Shown here piece after piece: positions 8,504 through 16,696 of a DNA stretch of 64,000 nt. Under the pieces are notes generated by a model. That model saw nothing but the letters and a program-made list of their open reading frames with translations, made no database searches and was not told the origin of the DNA. The first letter of the stretch is position 1. Every line of letters begins with the position of its first letter. Made by a program: the position numbers and the translations under genes. This stretch comes from a virus. The stretch is taken from positions 89,458-153,457 of IMG/VR virus record IMGVR_UViG_3300021375_000007; one strand, 5' to 3'.

Positions 8504-9556
8504 TTAAAACTCCTTTTCTAAAATTAACTCCCTATCGGGATTACTATTATAAATATCGCGATACCTAAGAATCGCTTGCTCTTTGGCCTTGGCCTCGACT
8601 ACAATATCGATATCTAATCCATATGGATCGATCTGGTCGATAATATAATCAGAATGGGCTTGCACTTTGGTCTTGTTAAAGCTAATTGCAATCTCATTGA
8701 AGGATGGCCATTTCTCTAATTCATCTAACGGAATATTGTGCTTAGCACATGCATCTTCTAACAAACGTCTATACTCATCACGCCTAGATTCAGAATAATG
8801 AGTACACTGACGAACATCAGCTGGCCAGGTCGTTGAAGCTAACTTAAGCGCTTGCTCTTCGCTAAGGTCACTCGAATGAAACTTATGATGGTGGTAATCG
8901 AACGTAATAGGAACCCCTAACTCGCTATAGATCAAATCATATAGCATCTGAGTAGAATACAAACTAGCCTTATCATCATTCTCCACGACTAATCGAGCTC
9001 GACATCGATCGGATAACCTAAGCCAATTCTTACGCCATCTAGCAGCTGCAATTTCAGGCTCACCATACGCGCCACCGATATGAATATTGATCTTGTTCTC
9101 AAAGGAAGGCTCATAGCCCATAAGATCCCAAGTCTCGGAATGACGCTCAAGACCTATAAGAGACTTAGCAACAACATCTTCTCGAGCTGAAGCAAGGCAA
9201 TGGTAAGGTCCAGGATGCGTAGTTAATCGATGACCATGCGCACGAGCATAATCGCCGGCCTCTCGGAGCACATCTCGAATCTCGTTATACTGAGGCAGGT
9301 CATGGAGCTCATACTGGTCATGCCAAGGAAAGAGCTCAGACCCTACACGGAACAGCTTAATATTATGCTCTTCGTTCCATTCTAAATATTCTAACAAATC
9401 AATAGCGTTAAGAAGAGCCAAGTCTCCTAAATAGCTAATACCTTTGGCTTGCCAGGTCGCCTTACGTGCGGTCCGGGAGGTAGTTACTCTATCTCGGCCG
9501 GAACCACGTTTCGGGTTAGTCAGAGCCATATTCATACATGCATATCCTAATCTCAT
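8504..9556 (-). CDS. uvdE: UV-damage endonuclease UvdE (UVDE family)
   Basis: 350 residues. The sequence follows UvdE/UvsE TIM-barrel nucleases closely: RLGYACMNM at the start, TSRTARKATW, YLGDLALLNAIDLLEYLEW, FRVGSELFPW, LTTHPGPYHCLASAREDVV, NKINIHIGGAYG, RLVVENDDK, PITFDYHHHKF and THYSESRRDEY. These supply the His/Glu/Asp ligands for the metal cluster. The enzyme nicks DNA 5' to pyrimidine dimers and other lesions, an alternative to photolyase or UvrABC. Its ATG is only 4 nt after a host-type promoter -7 box, so the message may be leaderless. Confidence 0.9.
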   Translation of the reverse strand: MRLGYACMNMALTNPKRGSGRDRVTTSRTARKATWQAKGISYLGDLALLNAIDLLEYLEWNEEHNIKLFRVGSELFPWHDQYELHDLPQYNEIRDVLREAGDYARAHGHRLTTHPGPYHCLASAREDVVAKSLIGLERHSETWDLMGYEPSFENKINIHIGGAYGEPEIAAARWRKNWLRLSDRCRARLVVENDDKASLYSTQMLYDLIYSELGVPITFDYHHHKFHSSDLSEEQALKLASTTWPADVRQCTHYSESRRDEYRRLLEDACAKHNIPLDELEKWPSFNEIAISFNKTKVQAHSDYIIDQIDPYGLDIDIVVEAKAKEQAILRYRDIYNSNPDRELILEKEF

Positions 9557-9560
9557 ACTA

Positions 9561-9592
9561 TAAAAATAAGTAAATAATTAATAAAATCCTAA
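9561..9592 (-). promoter_or_regulatory. Host-type promoter for uvdE
   Basis: -33 box TTAG, 20-nt spacer, -7 box TATTTTTA. Only 4 nt separate the -7 box from the ATG at 9556. Confidence 0.6.
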
Positions 9593-9594
9593 TT

Positions 9595-10071
9595 TCAAAA
9601 TAATGTATTATGCTTCTGGTCATACAGCCATTCGTCACATTCATAATCAAGGAACTCCATTTCATCCTCGGTTAACTCTCTAACCGTTTCAATCTTCTTT
9701 CCTTGATGATCCGTTACGGAAGTAAGGTATCCGGTTTGGAAATAAGCATCGGTAAAATTTGGATAATCAGAACCACTTACATTTTGCAAATCATCCATCT
9801 GAATGCGCTTTTCACTAATCGCTTCTAACAGGTGAAGATTGCTAACAAGCTGCTTAATACGGTTTAGGTTATTGCTCTTATTCTTGGCGCTAGCTACGAT
9901 AAGCTGAATCTGCACTCCTGGGTCAAGGTCATTACCACCATGGCTCTTTGTCCATTCGGGGTTGGCAACTGCCTTATCAGCAATCTCTGCAATTGCACTC
10001 ATTTCTGGTGACTGGTTGTCACTCTTTGCCATTTTGGCTACTCTCTTAAAATACTCTATCATATCATTCAT
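9595..10071 (-). CDS. Hypothetical protein, 158 aa
   Basis: 158 residues, acidic and largely helical, with a C-terminal acidic segment (ELTEDEMEFLDYECDEW). No motif recognised. It has its own host-type promoter. Confidence 0.65.
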   Translation of the reverse strand: MNDMIEYFKRVAKMAKSDNQSPEMSAIAEIADKAVANPEWTKSHGGNDLDPGVQIQLIVASAKNKSNNLNRIKQLVSNLHLLEAISEKRIQMDDLQNVSGSDYPNFTDAYFQTGYLTSVTDHQGKKIETVRELTEDEMEFLDYECDEWLYDQKHNTLF

Positions 10072-10088
10072 TCTTTAAAGGTTATATC

Positions 10089-10120
10089 TAAAGATAGGGA
10101 ATTGAATCCAAAGTACCAAA
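10089..10120 (-). promoter_or_regulatory. Host-type promoter
   Basis: -33 TTTG, 20-nt spacer, -7 TATCTTTA, followed after 17 nt (including CTTTAAAG) by the ATG at 10071. Confidence 0.65.
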
Positions 10121-10561
10121 TTATTTGGTATCTTTTTTCTCGATTTTAATACTAAATTCACTACGACTATTAAACAAGGCACGTTCATGAACACTTAAAG
10201 AGAACAGCCATTTAGCGAGAGCCTTCGTACCATATGTTTTATGATTTAAAATTTTCTCTAATTCACCTAACATACGAGTTACATCATGCTCAACATGCTC
10301 ATCATGCCAAGCCTGCAGATCTTCCGGCATTGAAATTCCATCTAACGCTAATATATTAGTAGCAGTACATAATAATTTAGTCGCTCTGTTTTGCCCTTTG
10401 GCAAATTCCGCGGCCTTTGATTCTAATTCTGCTAAACGCTTGCCATCCCCCAGGCTTTCAAGCTCGTCAATTCTTTTCTCCAAGGAAGATATATCCTTCA
10501 TCATTCCTTGGGTTCTATGATCATCTAAATAATTCATAGCACTAACATCACTACAAGGCAT
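10121..10561 (-). CDS. Hypothetical coiled-coil protein
   Basis: 146 residues. The N-terminal half is a predicted coiled coil (SSLEKRIDELESLGDGKRLA) and the C-terminal half is helical and basic. No family recognised. Confidence 0.65.
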   Translation of the reverse strand: MPCSDVSAMNYLDDHRTQGMMKDISSLEKRIDELESLGDGKRLAELESKAAEFAKGQNRATKLLCTATNILALDGISMPEDLQAWHDEHVEHDVTRMLGELEKILNHKTYGTKALAKWLFSLSVHERALFNSRSEFSIKIEKKDTK

Positions 10562-10586
10562 ATTCTATAAAATTTAAGATTAATAA

Positions 10587-10994
10587 TTAATAATTAACTG
10601 GCATCAATTCCCGCTGGCGCTTAATCTCTGCGATTATCTCGGCACCTTCCTCGGTATAGGTATCATACTCAAGAAACTCAGTGCATTGGTCATTCCAAGT
10701 CACATTGCAAATAAAGTCCCCATTTGGCTTAGGTGATTCAACATTTACAAAAGCCTCAGGCTTAGCAATTCTAAGCGATTCTGCCATCTCACATGCTTGG
10801 CGCATGGTAACATTCTCAAGCTTGATCACGGTCTTGGCCGCTCTCATTGCTTTCATAAAAGGTTCATACCATAGATCATCATGGACAGCTTTATTGAAAG
10901 CTTCAATTTTACCACGAACAACGTCATCAACGCCAATCGTAATATTTAACTCATCATGCACTCGGGTCATAAAATCTTGATTCATCTTACTCAT
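10587..10994 (-). CDS. Hypothetical protein, 135 aa
   Basis: 135 residues, mixed alpha/beta, with no recognised motif. Preceded by a well-formed host-type promoter and the ATAAACCTTTAAAG leader shared by several genes of this window. Confidence 0.65.
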   Translation of the reverse strand: MSKMNQDFMTRVHDELNITIGVDDVVRGKIEAFNKAVHDDLWYEPFMKAMRAAKTVIKLENVTMRQACEMAESLRIAKPEAFVNVESPKPNGDFICNVTWNDQCTEFLEYDTYTEEGAEIIAEIKRQRELMPVNY

Positions 10995-11012
10995 TCTTTA
11001 AAGGTTTATATC

Positions 11013-11044
11013 TAAAGATGGCGAAAAGATCAACGCGAACCAAA
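11013..11044 (-). promoter_or_regulatory. Host-type promoter with GTTCGCGTTGA box
   Basis: -33 TTTG, then GTTCGCGTTGA inside a 20-nt spacer, -7 CATCTTTA. The ATG at 10994 follows after 18 nt. Confidence 0.7.
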
Positions 11045-11070
11045 TAAAAGTTGAAAAAAGTTAAAAAAAG

Positions 11071-12789
11071 TTAGCGTATATTGATTCTAAAGTCAGGTTC
11101 TCGTGAATCAACCTTATCCCAGGTAGCATCGCTCCGGAAAATGCTAATATAATATTTTGTTTCCATCCTACCACCGCTGCTATTACTATATTCATACCGA
11201 CTATTATCAGTGCTATATATAATTCTATGCGAGGTACCATCTGTAGAATCTGCACTAACGTTGGTATCAGTCGTATTAGTGACGCGTAAGCTCGGAGCGC
11301 TCCGGTCAGGTAAATTATTCCATCCACCTCTAAAAACCAATTGCAATGTATACCGGCCGCGCGGTAAATAATTTGCTGCTGGTGGATCTACCTCGCGAGT
11401 GCTAAGTATTCTATATTCCGGGTTACTTAATGTTATCTGGGTAACCTTATCATTTATAATTGTAGTTGTAGTGCCGATAATTTCCTTACTTCTTTTCTGG
11501 TAATTAGTAGCGCCGGCAAACCGTATTGAATCTTTATTAATGTTTAAGTACTGGCCTATTTCAAGTCTAGTAATTACTTCAACCGTACCAGTAACAGCAT
11601 CACCAGATAATGTATATGATTGGCCGTTTGCTTCTTGCGTAAATGTCATACCACCTAAGCTCTGCCAGGAAACTGTATTTTTTATGGCAGATGTTTTATC
11701 TGTATCATTTTCCTTTCCAGATTCGAGTTTGGCAATACTGCCGGTAGATTGATTTTTTAAATTATTAATAGTTTTAAATGTAGCCGATCTACCTCTTCCT
11801 AACTTATTTGTCTCCTCGATATACTCATGCTTAACTCCACGGTTTACAGCTTGAATTTGTGTTGTAAGATAATTAGCAGATAATGCTTCTGACTGTGCCA
11901 GACTGGCTAATTCAGTACGTACATTATCAACTTGAGTGTTTATAGTATCTCGTGCCGTAGTATTTAAACTACCGGTAGAGGTCCATGCATTACCATTAGG
12001 TAGTGTAACATCATCAAATAATGTTGTAGTATCAATAGCATTTAATGATCCCGTTGTTCCTTGAATCTGCCTGGCGATAGACCGGTATGCTTCAATTTTA
12101 GCTGCGTCATCTGTAAAATTAGAACCATCGGCGCCGTATACTGCACTACCAACCATCTCCGTAACACTTTCTAGATATGTTGCAATTGATTGAGCTGCGA
12201 TTGCCGGCTGTCGCTTATTTAAAATTGCCTCGCCTACGTAATCTTTATTAAGCATTACATCCTTATCAGCTAAATCCAATTGAATGCCAAATAATGTACT
12301 TGAACTTACAAATAATAAATTTATAGCTGAATCAGGTGTTAGTGACGCATCTACTTCTTTAAGATGGTATGCTAATGTAGTTAATGGTGATATTGTTTTG
12401 TATTCTGGAAAGCCAACCAATCTACCTGTATATGGAATTCCTGTAACAGAATCAGTACCACCGGTTACTATTATTTCTCCGGTAGGAGTATCATCAAACG
12501 TAAATATACCAGTTGCATTGCTAATCGTACTACCTAAATTACAAGTAACAGTAGCACCATTTAATGGCCCATCAGAAGCTTGCCCTGTATATGTATTACC
12601 GGCTGCACCAGCTCCTAACCAACTACTATTATTAAATTTATAATGTAGCGATTCCTCTTTAACAAATTTATGTCGACGTTCTTCCGTTGTCAAAGGTCTA
12701 TTATCTTCGCGTATACAGAACTGCTGCCAGGTACCTGGATGGGGATAAGGCGATTGCCAATTTAATTTAATTCTAGGATCTCTATTCAT
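11071..12789 (-). CDS. Tail-fibre/adhesin-like virion protein
   Basis: 572 residues. The N-terminal ~60 residues are basic and end in a Gly/Ala hinge (SSWLGAGAAGN). Then comes an Ig-like module of the surface-adhesin kind (DGPLNGATVTCNLG, TGIFTFDDTPTGEIIVTGGTD, closing with SPLTTLAYHL), a helical middle part, and Ser/Thr/Asn-rich beta strands at the C-terminus. A role as fibre or tail adhesin is inferred. A late-type motif lies 4 nt before the ATG. Confidence 0.65.
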   Translation of the reverse strand: MNRDPRIKLNWQSPYPHPGTWQQFCIREDNRPLTTEERRHKFVKEESLHYKFNNSSWLGAGAAGNTYTGQASDGPLNGATVTCNLGSTISNATGIFTFDDTPTGEIIVTGGTDSVTGIPYTGRLVGFPEYKTISPLTTLAYHLKEVDASLTPDSAINLLFVSSSTLFGIQLDLADKDVMLNKDYVGEAILNKRQPAIAAQSIATYLESVTEMVGSAVYGADGSNFTDDAAKIEAYRSIARQIQGTTGSLNAIDTTTLFDDVTLPNGNAWTSTGSLNTTARDTINTQVDNVRTELASLAQSEALSANYLTTQIQAVNRGVKHEYIEETNKLGRGRSATFKTINNLKNQSTGSIAKLESGKENDTDKTSAIKNTVSWQSLGGMTFTQEANGQSYTLSGDAVTGTVEVITRLEIGQYLNINKDSIRFAGATNYQKRSKEIIGTTTTIINDKVTQITLSNPEYRILSTREVDPPAANYLPRGRYTLQLVFRGGWNNLPDRSAPSLRVTNTTDTNVSADSTDGTSHRIIYSTDNSRYEYSNSSGGRMETKYYISIFRSDATWDKVDSREPDFRINIR

Positions 12790-12793
12790 CGAT

Positions 12794-12803
12794 TATAAAT
12801 ATG
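12794..12803 (-). promoter_or_regulatory. Late-type motif CATATTTATA
   Basis: Ends only 4 nt before the ATG at 12789. If it is a promoter, the fibre message would be leaderless. Confidence 0.45.
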
Positions 12804-12812
12804 CCAAGCATA

Positions 12813-12998
12813 TTAATCAATTATTTCTGCTTCTGGTACTTGAATGCAGAACCATAGCTTACCATCGCGCCGCAGGACGGTATCAACTCCTAGGTGCTCT
12901 TTCCATGCATTAATAATAGGCTGGTGAGACTCCCATATAGTTCGTTTAACGATATATAAGTTATCGTTATAATTGATTATATGATCGGATGGACTCAT
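12813..12998 (-). CDS. Small hypothetical protein, 61 aa
   Basis: 61 residues with a beta-rich pattern (NDNLYIVKRTIWESHQ, LWFCIQVPEAEIID). No function recognised. Lies between the adhesin-like gene and HSP20. Confidence 0.55.
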   Translation of the reverse strand: MSPSDHIINYNDNLYIVKRTIWESHQPIINAWKEHLGVDTVLRRDGKLWFCIQVPEAEIID

Positions 12999-13034
12999 GT
13001 CGTATATAAACGTATTTGAGGTAATAAACTGATA

Positions 13035-13046
13035 AGCAGGTCGGTC
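13035..13046. repeat. Left arm of inverted repeat around HSP20
   Basis: AGCAGGTCGGTC, perfectly complementary to GACCGACCTGCT at 13507-13518. CTGATA precedes both arms when read inward, extending the match to about 18 bp with a 3-nt insertion in one arm. Confidence 0.75.
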
Positions 13047-13053
13047 TAGTTAA

Positions 13054-13467
13054 TTACTTAATTGTAACTGATTGAGGTTTGTTTTCCTCTGATTGCGGAA
13101 TGCTAAGCTGTAGTAATCCGTTTTGGAGTTTAGCGTCTAGACCACTTAGGTCGAACTTTCTACTAATTCTCCAGCCCATATTAAAAGCTCGTTTTGCGAT
13201 ATTACGTTGAATATATTCTACAGGATCATCGATCTTGTTTTTTTTGTATTCAACGCGTAAGATATCTCCTTCGATAGTAATATCAATATCTTTCTTTGTT
13301 AGACCAACACATGCAATATCAATATTCAATGAATCATTTGACTCATGAATATCTACTGGATGCTTAAATCTGATTTGGTTGAATGGAGCGAATTCCCCAT
13401 CTGCAATAAAAAAATCCTTAAAAAGGATGTCGAATGGCGATGTGCCAAAGTGTGTTAAATTTCCCAT
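13054..13467 (-). CDS. HSP20-family small heat-shock protein
   Basis: 137 residues. The alpha-crystallin domain spans about residues 35-130: PVDIHESNDSLNIDIACVG, then GDILRVEYKK, and the family's end signature DAKLQNGLLQLSIP. Such chaperones hold unfolding proteins and are common in T4-type marine phages, possibly for capsid assembly. Strong AAGGAG ribosome site. The gene lies exactly between the two arms of an inverted repeat. Confidence 0.88.
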   Translation of the reverse strand: MGNLTHFGTSPFDILFKDFFIADGEFAPFNQIRFKHPVDIHESNDSLNIDIACVGLTKKDIDITIEGDILRVEYKKNKIDDPVEYIQRNIAKRAFNMGWRISRKFDLSGLDAKLQNGLLQLSIPQSEENKPQSVTIK

Positions 13468-13506
13468 GATAAATCTCCTTAGATGATTTGTTAATTAATA
13501 AAAAGT

Positions 13507-13518
13507 GACCGACCTGCT
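13507..13518. repeat. Right arm of inverted repeat around HSP20
   Basis: GACCGACCTGCT, the partner of 13035-13046; it lies upstream of the HSP20 ribosome site. Confidence 0.75.
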
Positions 13519-13533
13519 AAGTATCAGTCTATA

Positions 13534-13543
13534 ATAAATATAT
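13534..13543 (-). promoter_or_regulatory. Late-type motif ATATATTTAT
   Basis: 66 nt before the HSP20 ATG, at the end of the upstream gene and just outside the inverted-repeat arm. HSP20 would have a leader containing that arm. Confidence 0.4.
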
Positions 13544-13992
13544 TAGTTAGGACAAATTGGATTAGCTCGTCCTATAATGGTATAACATTTAAAATAACGA
13601 TAAATGTCTTGGTCTGATTTTTTGACATCTTTTATCTGCTTTAATACAATGCCGTCATTCATAACCATTTTAAATATCCAGGCACGTAATAATTTAAGAC
13701 TAGTACAATTAACATGCAGCCTACCATTATACACAGATAATACTAGCCTAGATTTAGTAGTGAAATCATAATATTCTTCATATGCAACCATATGATTATG
13801 ATCTGTTAGTGATTGTGAATCTTCTTCAAGATCTATTTCAATCTCTTCCTCCATCTCCTCAAGGCCAGAAGTTAATGAATATTCTTTATGCATGAACTGG
13901 CAATCCCATAAGAATTCAATCTTCTCATACGACTCGAGTTCTCTTAAGAATTCAAAATCATCTCTTGTTATGTGAAGATCGTCTAAGTTCAT
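13543..13992 (-). CDS. Hypothetical protein, 149 aa
   Basis: 149 residues with an acidic central stretch (EEMEEEIEIDLEEDSQS). No motif recognised. Overlaps the next gene upstream by 35 nt. Confidence 0.6.
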   Translation of the reverse strand: MNLDDLHITRDDFEFLRELESYEKIEFLWDCQFMHKEYSLTSGLEEMEEEIEIDLEEDSQSLTDHNHMVAYEEYYDFTTKSRLVLSVYNGRLHVNCTSLKLLRAWIFKMVMNDGIVLKQIKDVKKSDQDIYRYFKCYTIIGRANPICPN

Positions 13993-14152
13993 TTATATAT
14001 ATTTGAGTTGCGACACGCGTATAATCAGTGCCATGGGTTTCAAAGTGAGCTTTAAATCCTGACAGGAATTGCTTTAAATTTAACAACCGCCGTTCCAAAT
14101 CTTTAATTTCTAGAATCTCGGTAATCACTATTTCCATTTGTTCTGAAATCAT
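13958..14152 (-). CDS. Small helical protein, 64 aa
   Basis: 64 residues, predicted helical throughout (ITEILEIKDLERRLLNLKQF). It has a good AAGG ribosome site and a late-type motif. Function unknown. Confidence 0.55.
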   Translation of the reverse strand: MISEQMEIVITEILEIKDLERRLLNLKQFLSGFKAHFETHGTDYTRVATQIYINELRRSSHNKR

Positions 14153-14168
14153 CTAAGCCTTATTTTTA

Positions 14169-14178
14169 TATAAATATG
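14169..14178 (-). promoter_or_regulatory. Late-type motif CATATTTATA
   Basis: 16 nt before the ATG at 14152, followed by AAAAATAAGG. Confidence 0.45.
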
Positions 14179-14196
14179 TTACGCAGGCAGTAACCC

Positions 14197-14216
14197 GGGC
14201 AGGTATTACCCTGCCC
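14197..14216 (-). terminator. Strong intergenic hairpin, terminator-like
   Basis: GGGCAGG and CCTGCCC form a 7-bp GC-rich stem with a 6-nt loop just after the stop of the 14226-14495 gene. There is no U-run after it on the gene strand, so intrinsic termination is uncertain; it may protect a 3' end. Confidence 0.4.
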
Positions 14217-14225
14217 TACGCTACT

Positions 14226-14495
14226 TTACCGACCTGATAATCCTAAAGAATATCCTTTATTAACCGCTTCTTTGGCCTCACGAACTGTTTGCTCGATAAG
14301 ATTAAGCTCTGAAAAGGTTAATGGAAATCGCTTATTACCAATTTCAAATGTACCTACTACCGGCTTATTTGGATTATCTCTAAATTCATCCACACTATAA
14401 TCTGATTTAATTTCGAAATCAATTGAATTATAAAATTTACCTAATTTTTCCGTGCGTTTTGTATCAAATCCAAAACTGTTATTAATTCTACCCAT
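14226..14495 (-). CDS. Hypothetical protein, 89 aa
   Basis: 89 residues with a beta-strand pair (PVVGTFEIGNKRFPLTFSE) then a helix (LNLIEQTVREAKEAV). A conserved look, but no name. The motif TTATTTATA lies 6 nt before its ATG. Confidence 0.6.
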   Translation of the reverse strand: MGRINNSFGFDTKRTEKLGKFYNSIDFEIKSDYSVDEFRDNPNKPVVGTFEIGNKRFPLTFSELNLIEQTVREAKEAVNKGYSLGLSGR

Positions 14496-14496
14496 C

Positions 14497-15237
14497 TTAC
14501 TTATAAATAATTAAACTAAACATACCATCCGCAAAGGAATGATCTAAAGCCACATACCCATTTTTGTCTGCAACTAATTTTAAAACTCTATTTAGAGTAT
14601 CACCGGCATTAAATACCGATATAGCTTCCACATCATCATTGATGAGGTCACTTGCAAGTAAAAGAATAACTCCTTTCTCACATTTATCAAACATTGTTAA
14701 TACTGTCTTATCAAAATATTCCATATCAGATGTAACAGTATCAGCATCATATCTCATATTAAGAGATCCAACGTTTATACACCAATCAGCCATATCATAT
14801 TGAGCGGTATCATTCCAATCACCACAAATAATTTGCGCGTTAGGATATACCTTAAGGCCTGCATTGATAAGAGGTTCACTTAAATCAATACCTCGGTAAT
14901 TTGGTTCTTTGTTATATGTCTGCGTATACCAGGCATAAAAGTCTCCACGACCACAGCCAAAGTCCATAATAGTATCATCCTCTCCGAAGTAAGGTGCAAT
15001 TGTAGAATAAATACCAAACTGCTGTTCTCTGTTACCATAACCAACAGCTTCAGGTGCATATTCTAAATAATCGGCAGGCAATGCCGGATTATCCATTTCT
15101 GGTAATTCTGTCGCATTTACATCTTCCGGTGGAAAGTTTTCATTATAAGCTTCCACCTGCAGATCTTCTTCCTGGATATCAATTTCTTTTGCGAAATCCG
15201 GATCGATCATTTTCTTAATTAAGCTCTTAACTCCCAT
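14497..15237 (-). CDS. Class I SAM-dependent methyltransferase
   Basis: 246 residues from the ATG at 15237. That start has an AAGGGAGG ribosome site, whereas an ATG 17 codons upstream lies inside the preceding gene. Motif I is TIMDFGCGRGDFYAWY, the acidic residue after strand 2 is in YRGIDLSE, and a later strand is ADWCINVGSLNMRY. The target (DNA, protein or small molecule) cannot be told. Confidence 0.75.
   Translation of the reverse strand: MGVKSLIKKMIDPDFAKEIDIQEEDLQVEAYNENFPPEDVNATELPEMDNPALPADYLEYAPEAVGYGNREQQFGIYSTIAPYFGEDDTIMDFGCGRGDFYAWYTQTYNKEPNYRGIDLSEPLINAGLKVYPNAQIICGDWNDTAQYDMADWCINVGSLNMRYDADTVTSDMEYFDKTVLTMFDKCEKGVILLLASDLINDDVEAISVFNAGDTLNRVLKLVADKNGYVALDHSFADGMFSLIIYK
14502..14510 (-). 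promoter_or_regulatory. Late-type motif TTATTTATA
   Basis: 6 nt before the ATG at 14495, within the end of the methyltransferase gene. Confidence 0.3.
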
Positions 15238-15514
15238 TGGTCCTCCCTTTATTTCTACGTCTACTATAACGTGATTTTTTTCTTTCATCCGAACTCAGCC
15301 CCATTCGGTTAGGATGCGTTCTATCAAAATGCTGTTTAGTGCGCATTGATAAAGCTGCATACTCCCATGCTGATGAAGGATCGCTTGTAGCAGGCATTAA
15401 GAATTCATCATTTAGATTTAATTCCCCTACCTGTACAAAACATTCTCCATTCATCCCATGGTGTAGTTTTGCGTCCGGATATTTAAGCAGGACTTTTTTC
15501 TGTTCCTTCGTCAT
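15227..15514 (-). CDS. Hypothetical protein, 95 aa
   Basis: 95 residues; the C-terminus is very basic (RKKSRYSRRRNKGR). Overlaps the methyltransferase start by 11 nt. Nucleic-acid binding through the tail is possible but unproven. Confidence 0.6.
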   Translation of the reverse strand: MTKEQKKVLLKYPDAKLHHGMNGECFVQVGELNLNDEFLMPATSDPSSAWEYAALSMRTKQHFDRTHPNRMGLSSDERKKSRYSRRRNKGRTNGS

Positions 15515-15845
15515 CTAGCATCGTTGTCATGTTATTAAATAGGTTAGGCTCATCACCATTTAACCAGAAAGCAGAAGGTTGTGTACCATCGGCATAGTTA
15601 CCAATCCATCCTACTTTAAGATTGGTAGTAATTTCACCACTACCGATTAACTTGTTAGTTAGAACGGAATCGATATATTGATTTAGTTTCGGCTTATCTA
15701 CAGCGCTATAGCTATACATCGTACCTTTTTCGGACATTACATCATAAGTATCCCCAGTGTTTTTATTATGGTGGATATCTACTACTTGTCCAACTTGATT
15801 TGAATCATAATACTTGATTATGACATTTTCTCCAATACTATACAT
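15483..15845 (-). CDS. Hypothetical protein with SH3-like N-terminus
   Basis: 120 residues. The first ~50 (IGENVIIKYYDSNQVGQVVD, then YDVMSEKGTMYSYSA) have the spacing of a KOW/SH3-type barrel. The acidic C-terminus overlaps the next gene by 32 nt. Function unknown. Confidence 0.6.
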   Translation of the reverse strand: MYSIGENVIIKYYDSNQVGQVVDIHHNKNTGDTYDVMSEKGTMYSYSAVDKPKLNQYIDSVLTNKLIGSGEITTNLKVGWIGNYADGTQPSAFWLNGDEPNLFNNMTTMLDDEGTEKSPA

Positions 15846-15866
15846 TTAAAATTGTTTAGAGGGTTA

Positions 15867-16061
15867 TTAAATAACTTTACAAATTCTGGATTGAGAAACT
15901 CCTTTCACTTCAAATTCAACTCCATCATTTTTGAAGTCTTCATTTACTTTGGTTTCTGCATGTGTCACTGATACGGCATCAACAAGATAGGATTCCGTAA
16001 CCCACTTAACACCCTTTGGGGTATCAGTGGCAATTTTTACTTTTGCTACATAAAATGGCAT
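15867..16061 (-). CDS. DUF4494-like protein
   Basis: 64 residues. The pattern YVAKVKI...KGVKWVTESYLVDAVSVTHAET followed by FEVKGVSQSRI matches my memory of DUF4494, a small family of Bacteroidota and their phages. Function unknown. The family is one of the hints to the host phylum. Confidence 0.6.
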   Translation of the reverse strand: MPFYVAKVKIATDTPKGVKWVTESYLVDAVSVTHAETKVNEDFKNDGVEFEVKGVSQSRICKVI

Positions 16062-16090
16062 AACTGATTGTTTAAAATTAATAATTAAGA

Positions 16091-16122
16091 ATAATATAAG
16101 TAATTGGTTTCAATAAACCAAA
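16091..16122 (-). promoter_or_regulatory. Host-type promoter (weak)
   Basis: -33 TTTG, 20-nt spacer, -7 TATATTAT; 29 nt before the ATG at 16061. Confidence 0.45.
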
Positions 16123-16129
16123 TTAAATC

Positions 16130-16696
16130 TTAAAATTGTTTTGGGATTGGTATATCGCGACGACCACCTCGCTTACGCATATTCTCTAATTGGTCAGCAA
16201 CATCTAATTCAGCATTTACCATATAATATAATGCTGACATTTCACCTAAGATACCACGAAGATTGCGATACATTGTATGTGACATTGGTCCACCGGAAGA
16301 TGCTTTCTTAGCTGTATCCGCGGCCGCTTCGAGTCTCGTCGCTATTCCATCACGTAATTGAGTCCGGCTATAAGTACCAAATCCCTTTACATTGATTTCT
16401 GGATCGATTGGGTCGAAATCTTTTGGATCTGCTAAAGTGCCATACGTCTTATCTTGGTTCATTGCCTCAGTTAAAGATTCTTCAATTTCATCTTCAGGAA
16501 TTAGTTTAGTTATCCAACCTGTCTTTTTAGCTGCAAGCTTAAGTGCAAGTTTCCTAGGCATCTGGTCTTGGATAATTTTACCAGATTTACGATCTACAAC
16601 TCTTGACCAACCTGTCTTATCTTGTTTCATTTCGTCTAAAGATTCTTTGATAACACCAGCAACTTCTTCTTTTAACTTTTTACGTATATCTTTCAT
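16130..16696 (-). CDS. Putative internal (capsid-targeted) protein
   Basis: 188 residues. The N-terminus MKDIRKKLKEEVAGVIKE is amphipathic and contains LKE and IKE sites, matching the leader class seen in about a dozen other proteins here. The body includes a stretch (TGWSRVVDRKSGKIIQDQ, then MPRKLALKLAAKKTGW) like those in phage head-associated proteins, and a basic C-terminus (RKRGGRRD). Packaging in the head is inferred from the leader only. Confidence 0.55.
   Translation of the reverse strand: MKDIRKKLKEEVAGVIKESLDEMKQDKTGWSRVVDRKSGKIIQDQMPRKLALKLAAKKTGWITKLIPEDEIEESLTEAMNQDKTYGTLADPKDFDPIDPEINVKGFGTYSRTQLRDGIATRLEAAADTAKKASSGGPMSHTMYRNLRGILGEMSALYYMVNAELDVADQLENMRKRGGRRDIPIPKQF

Noticed and set aside
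3029-9000. Plus-strand open frames of 60-150 codons opposite the membrane-protein, fibre and uvdE genes
   Set aside because: They are antisense to confident genes, lack ribosome sites and known motifs, and arise from the Gly/Ser-rich codon pattern of the real genes.
11061-11327. 88-codon minus-strand hydrophobic frame
   Set aside because: It lies wholly inside the C-terminal part of the adhesin-like gene in another frame and has no ribosome site.
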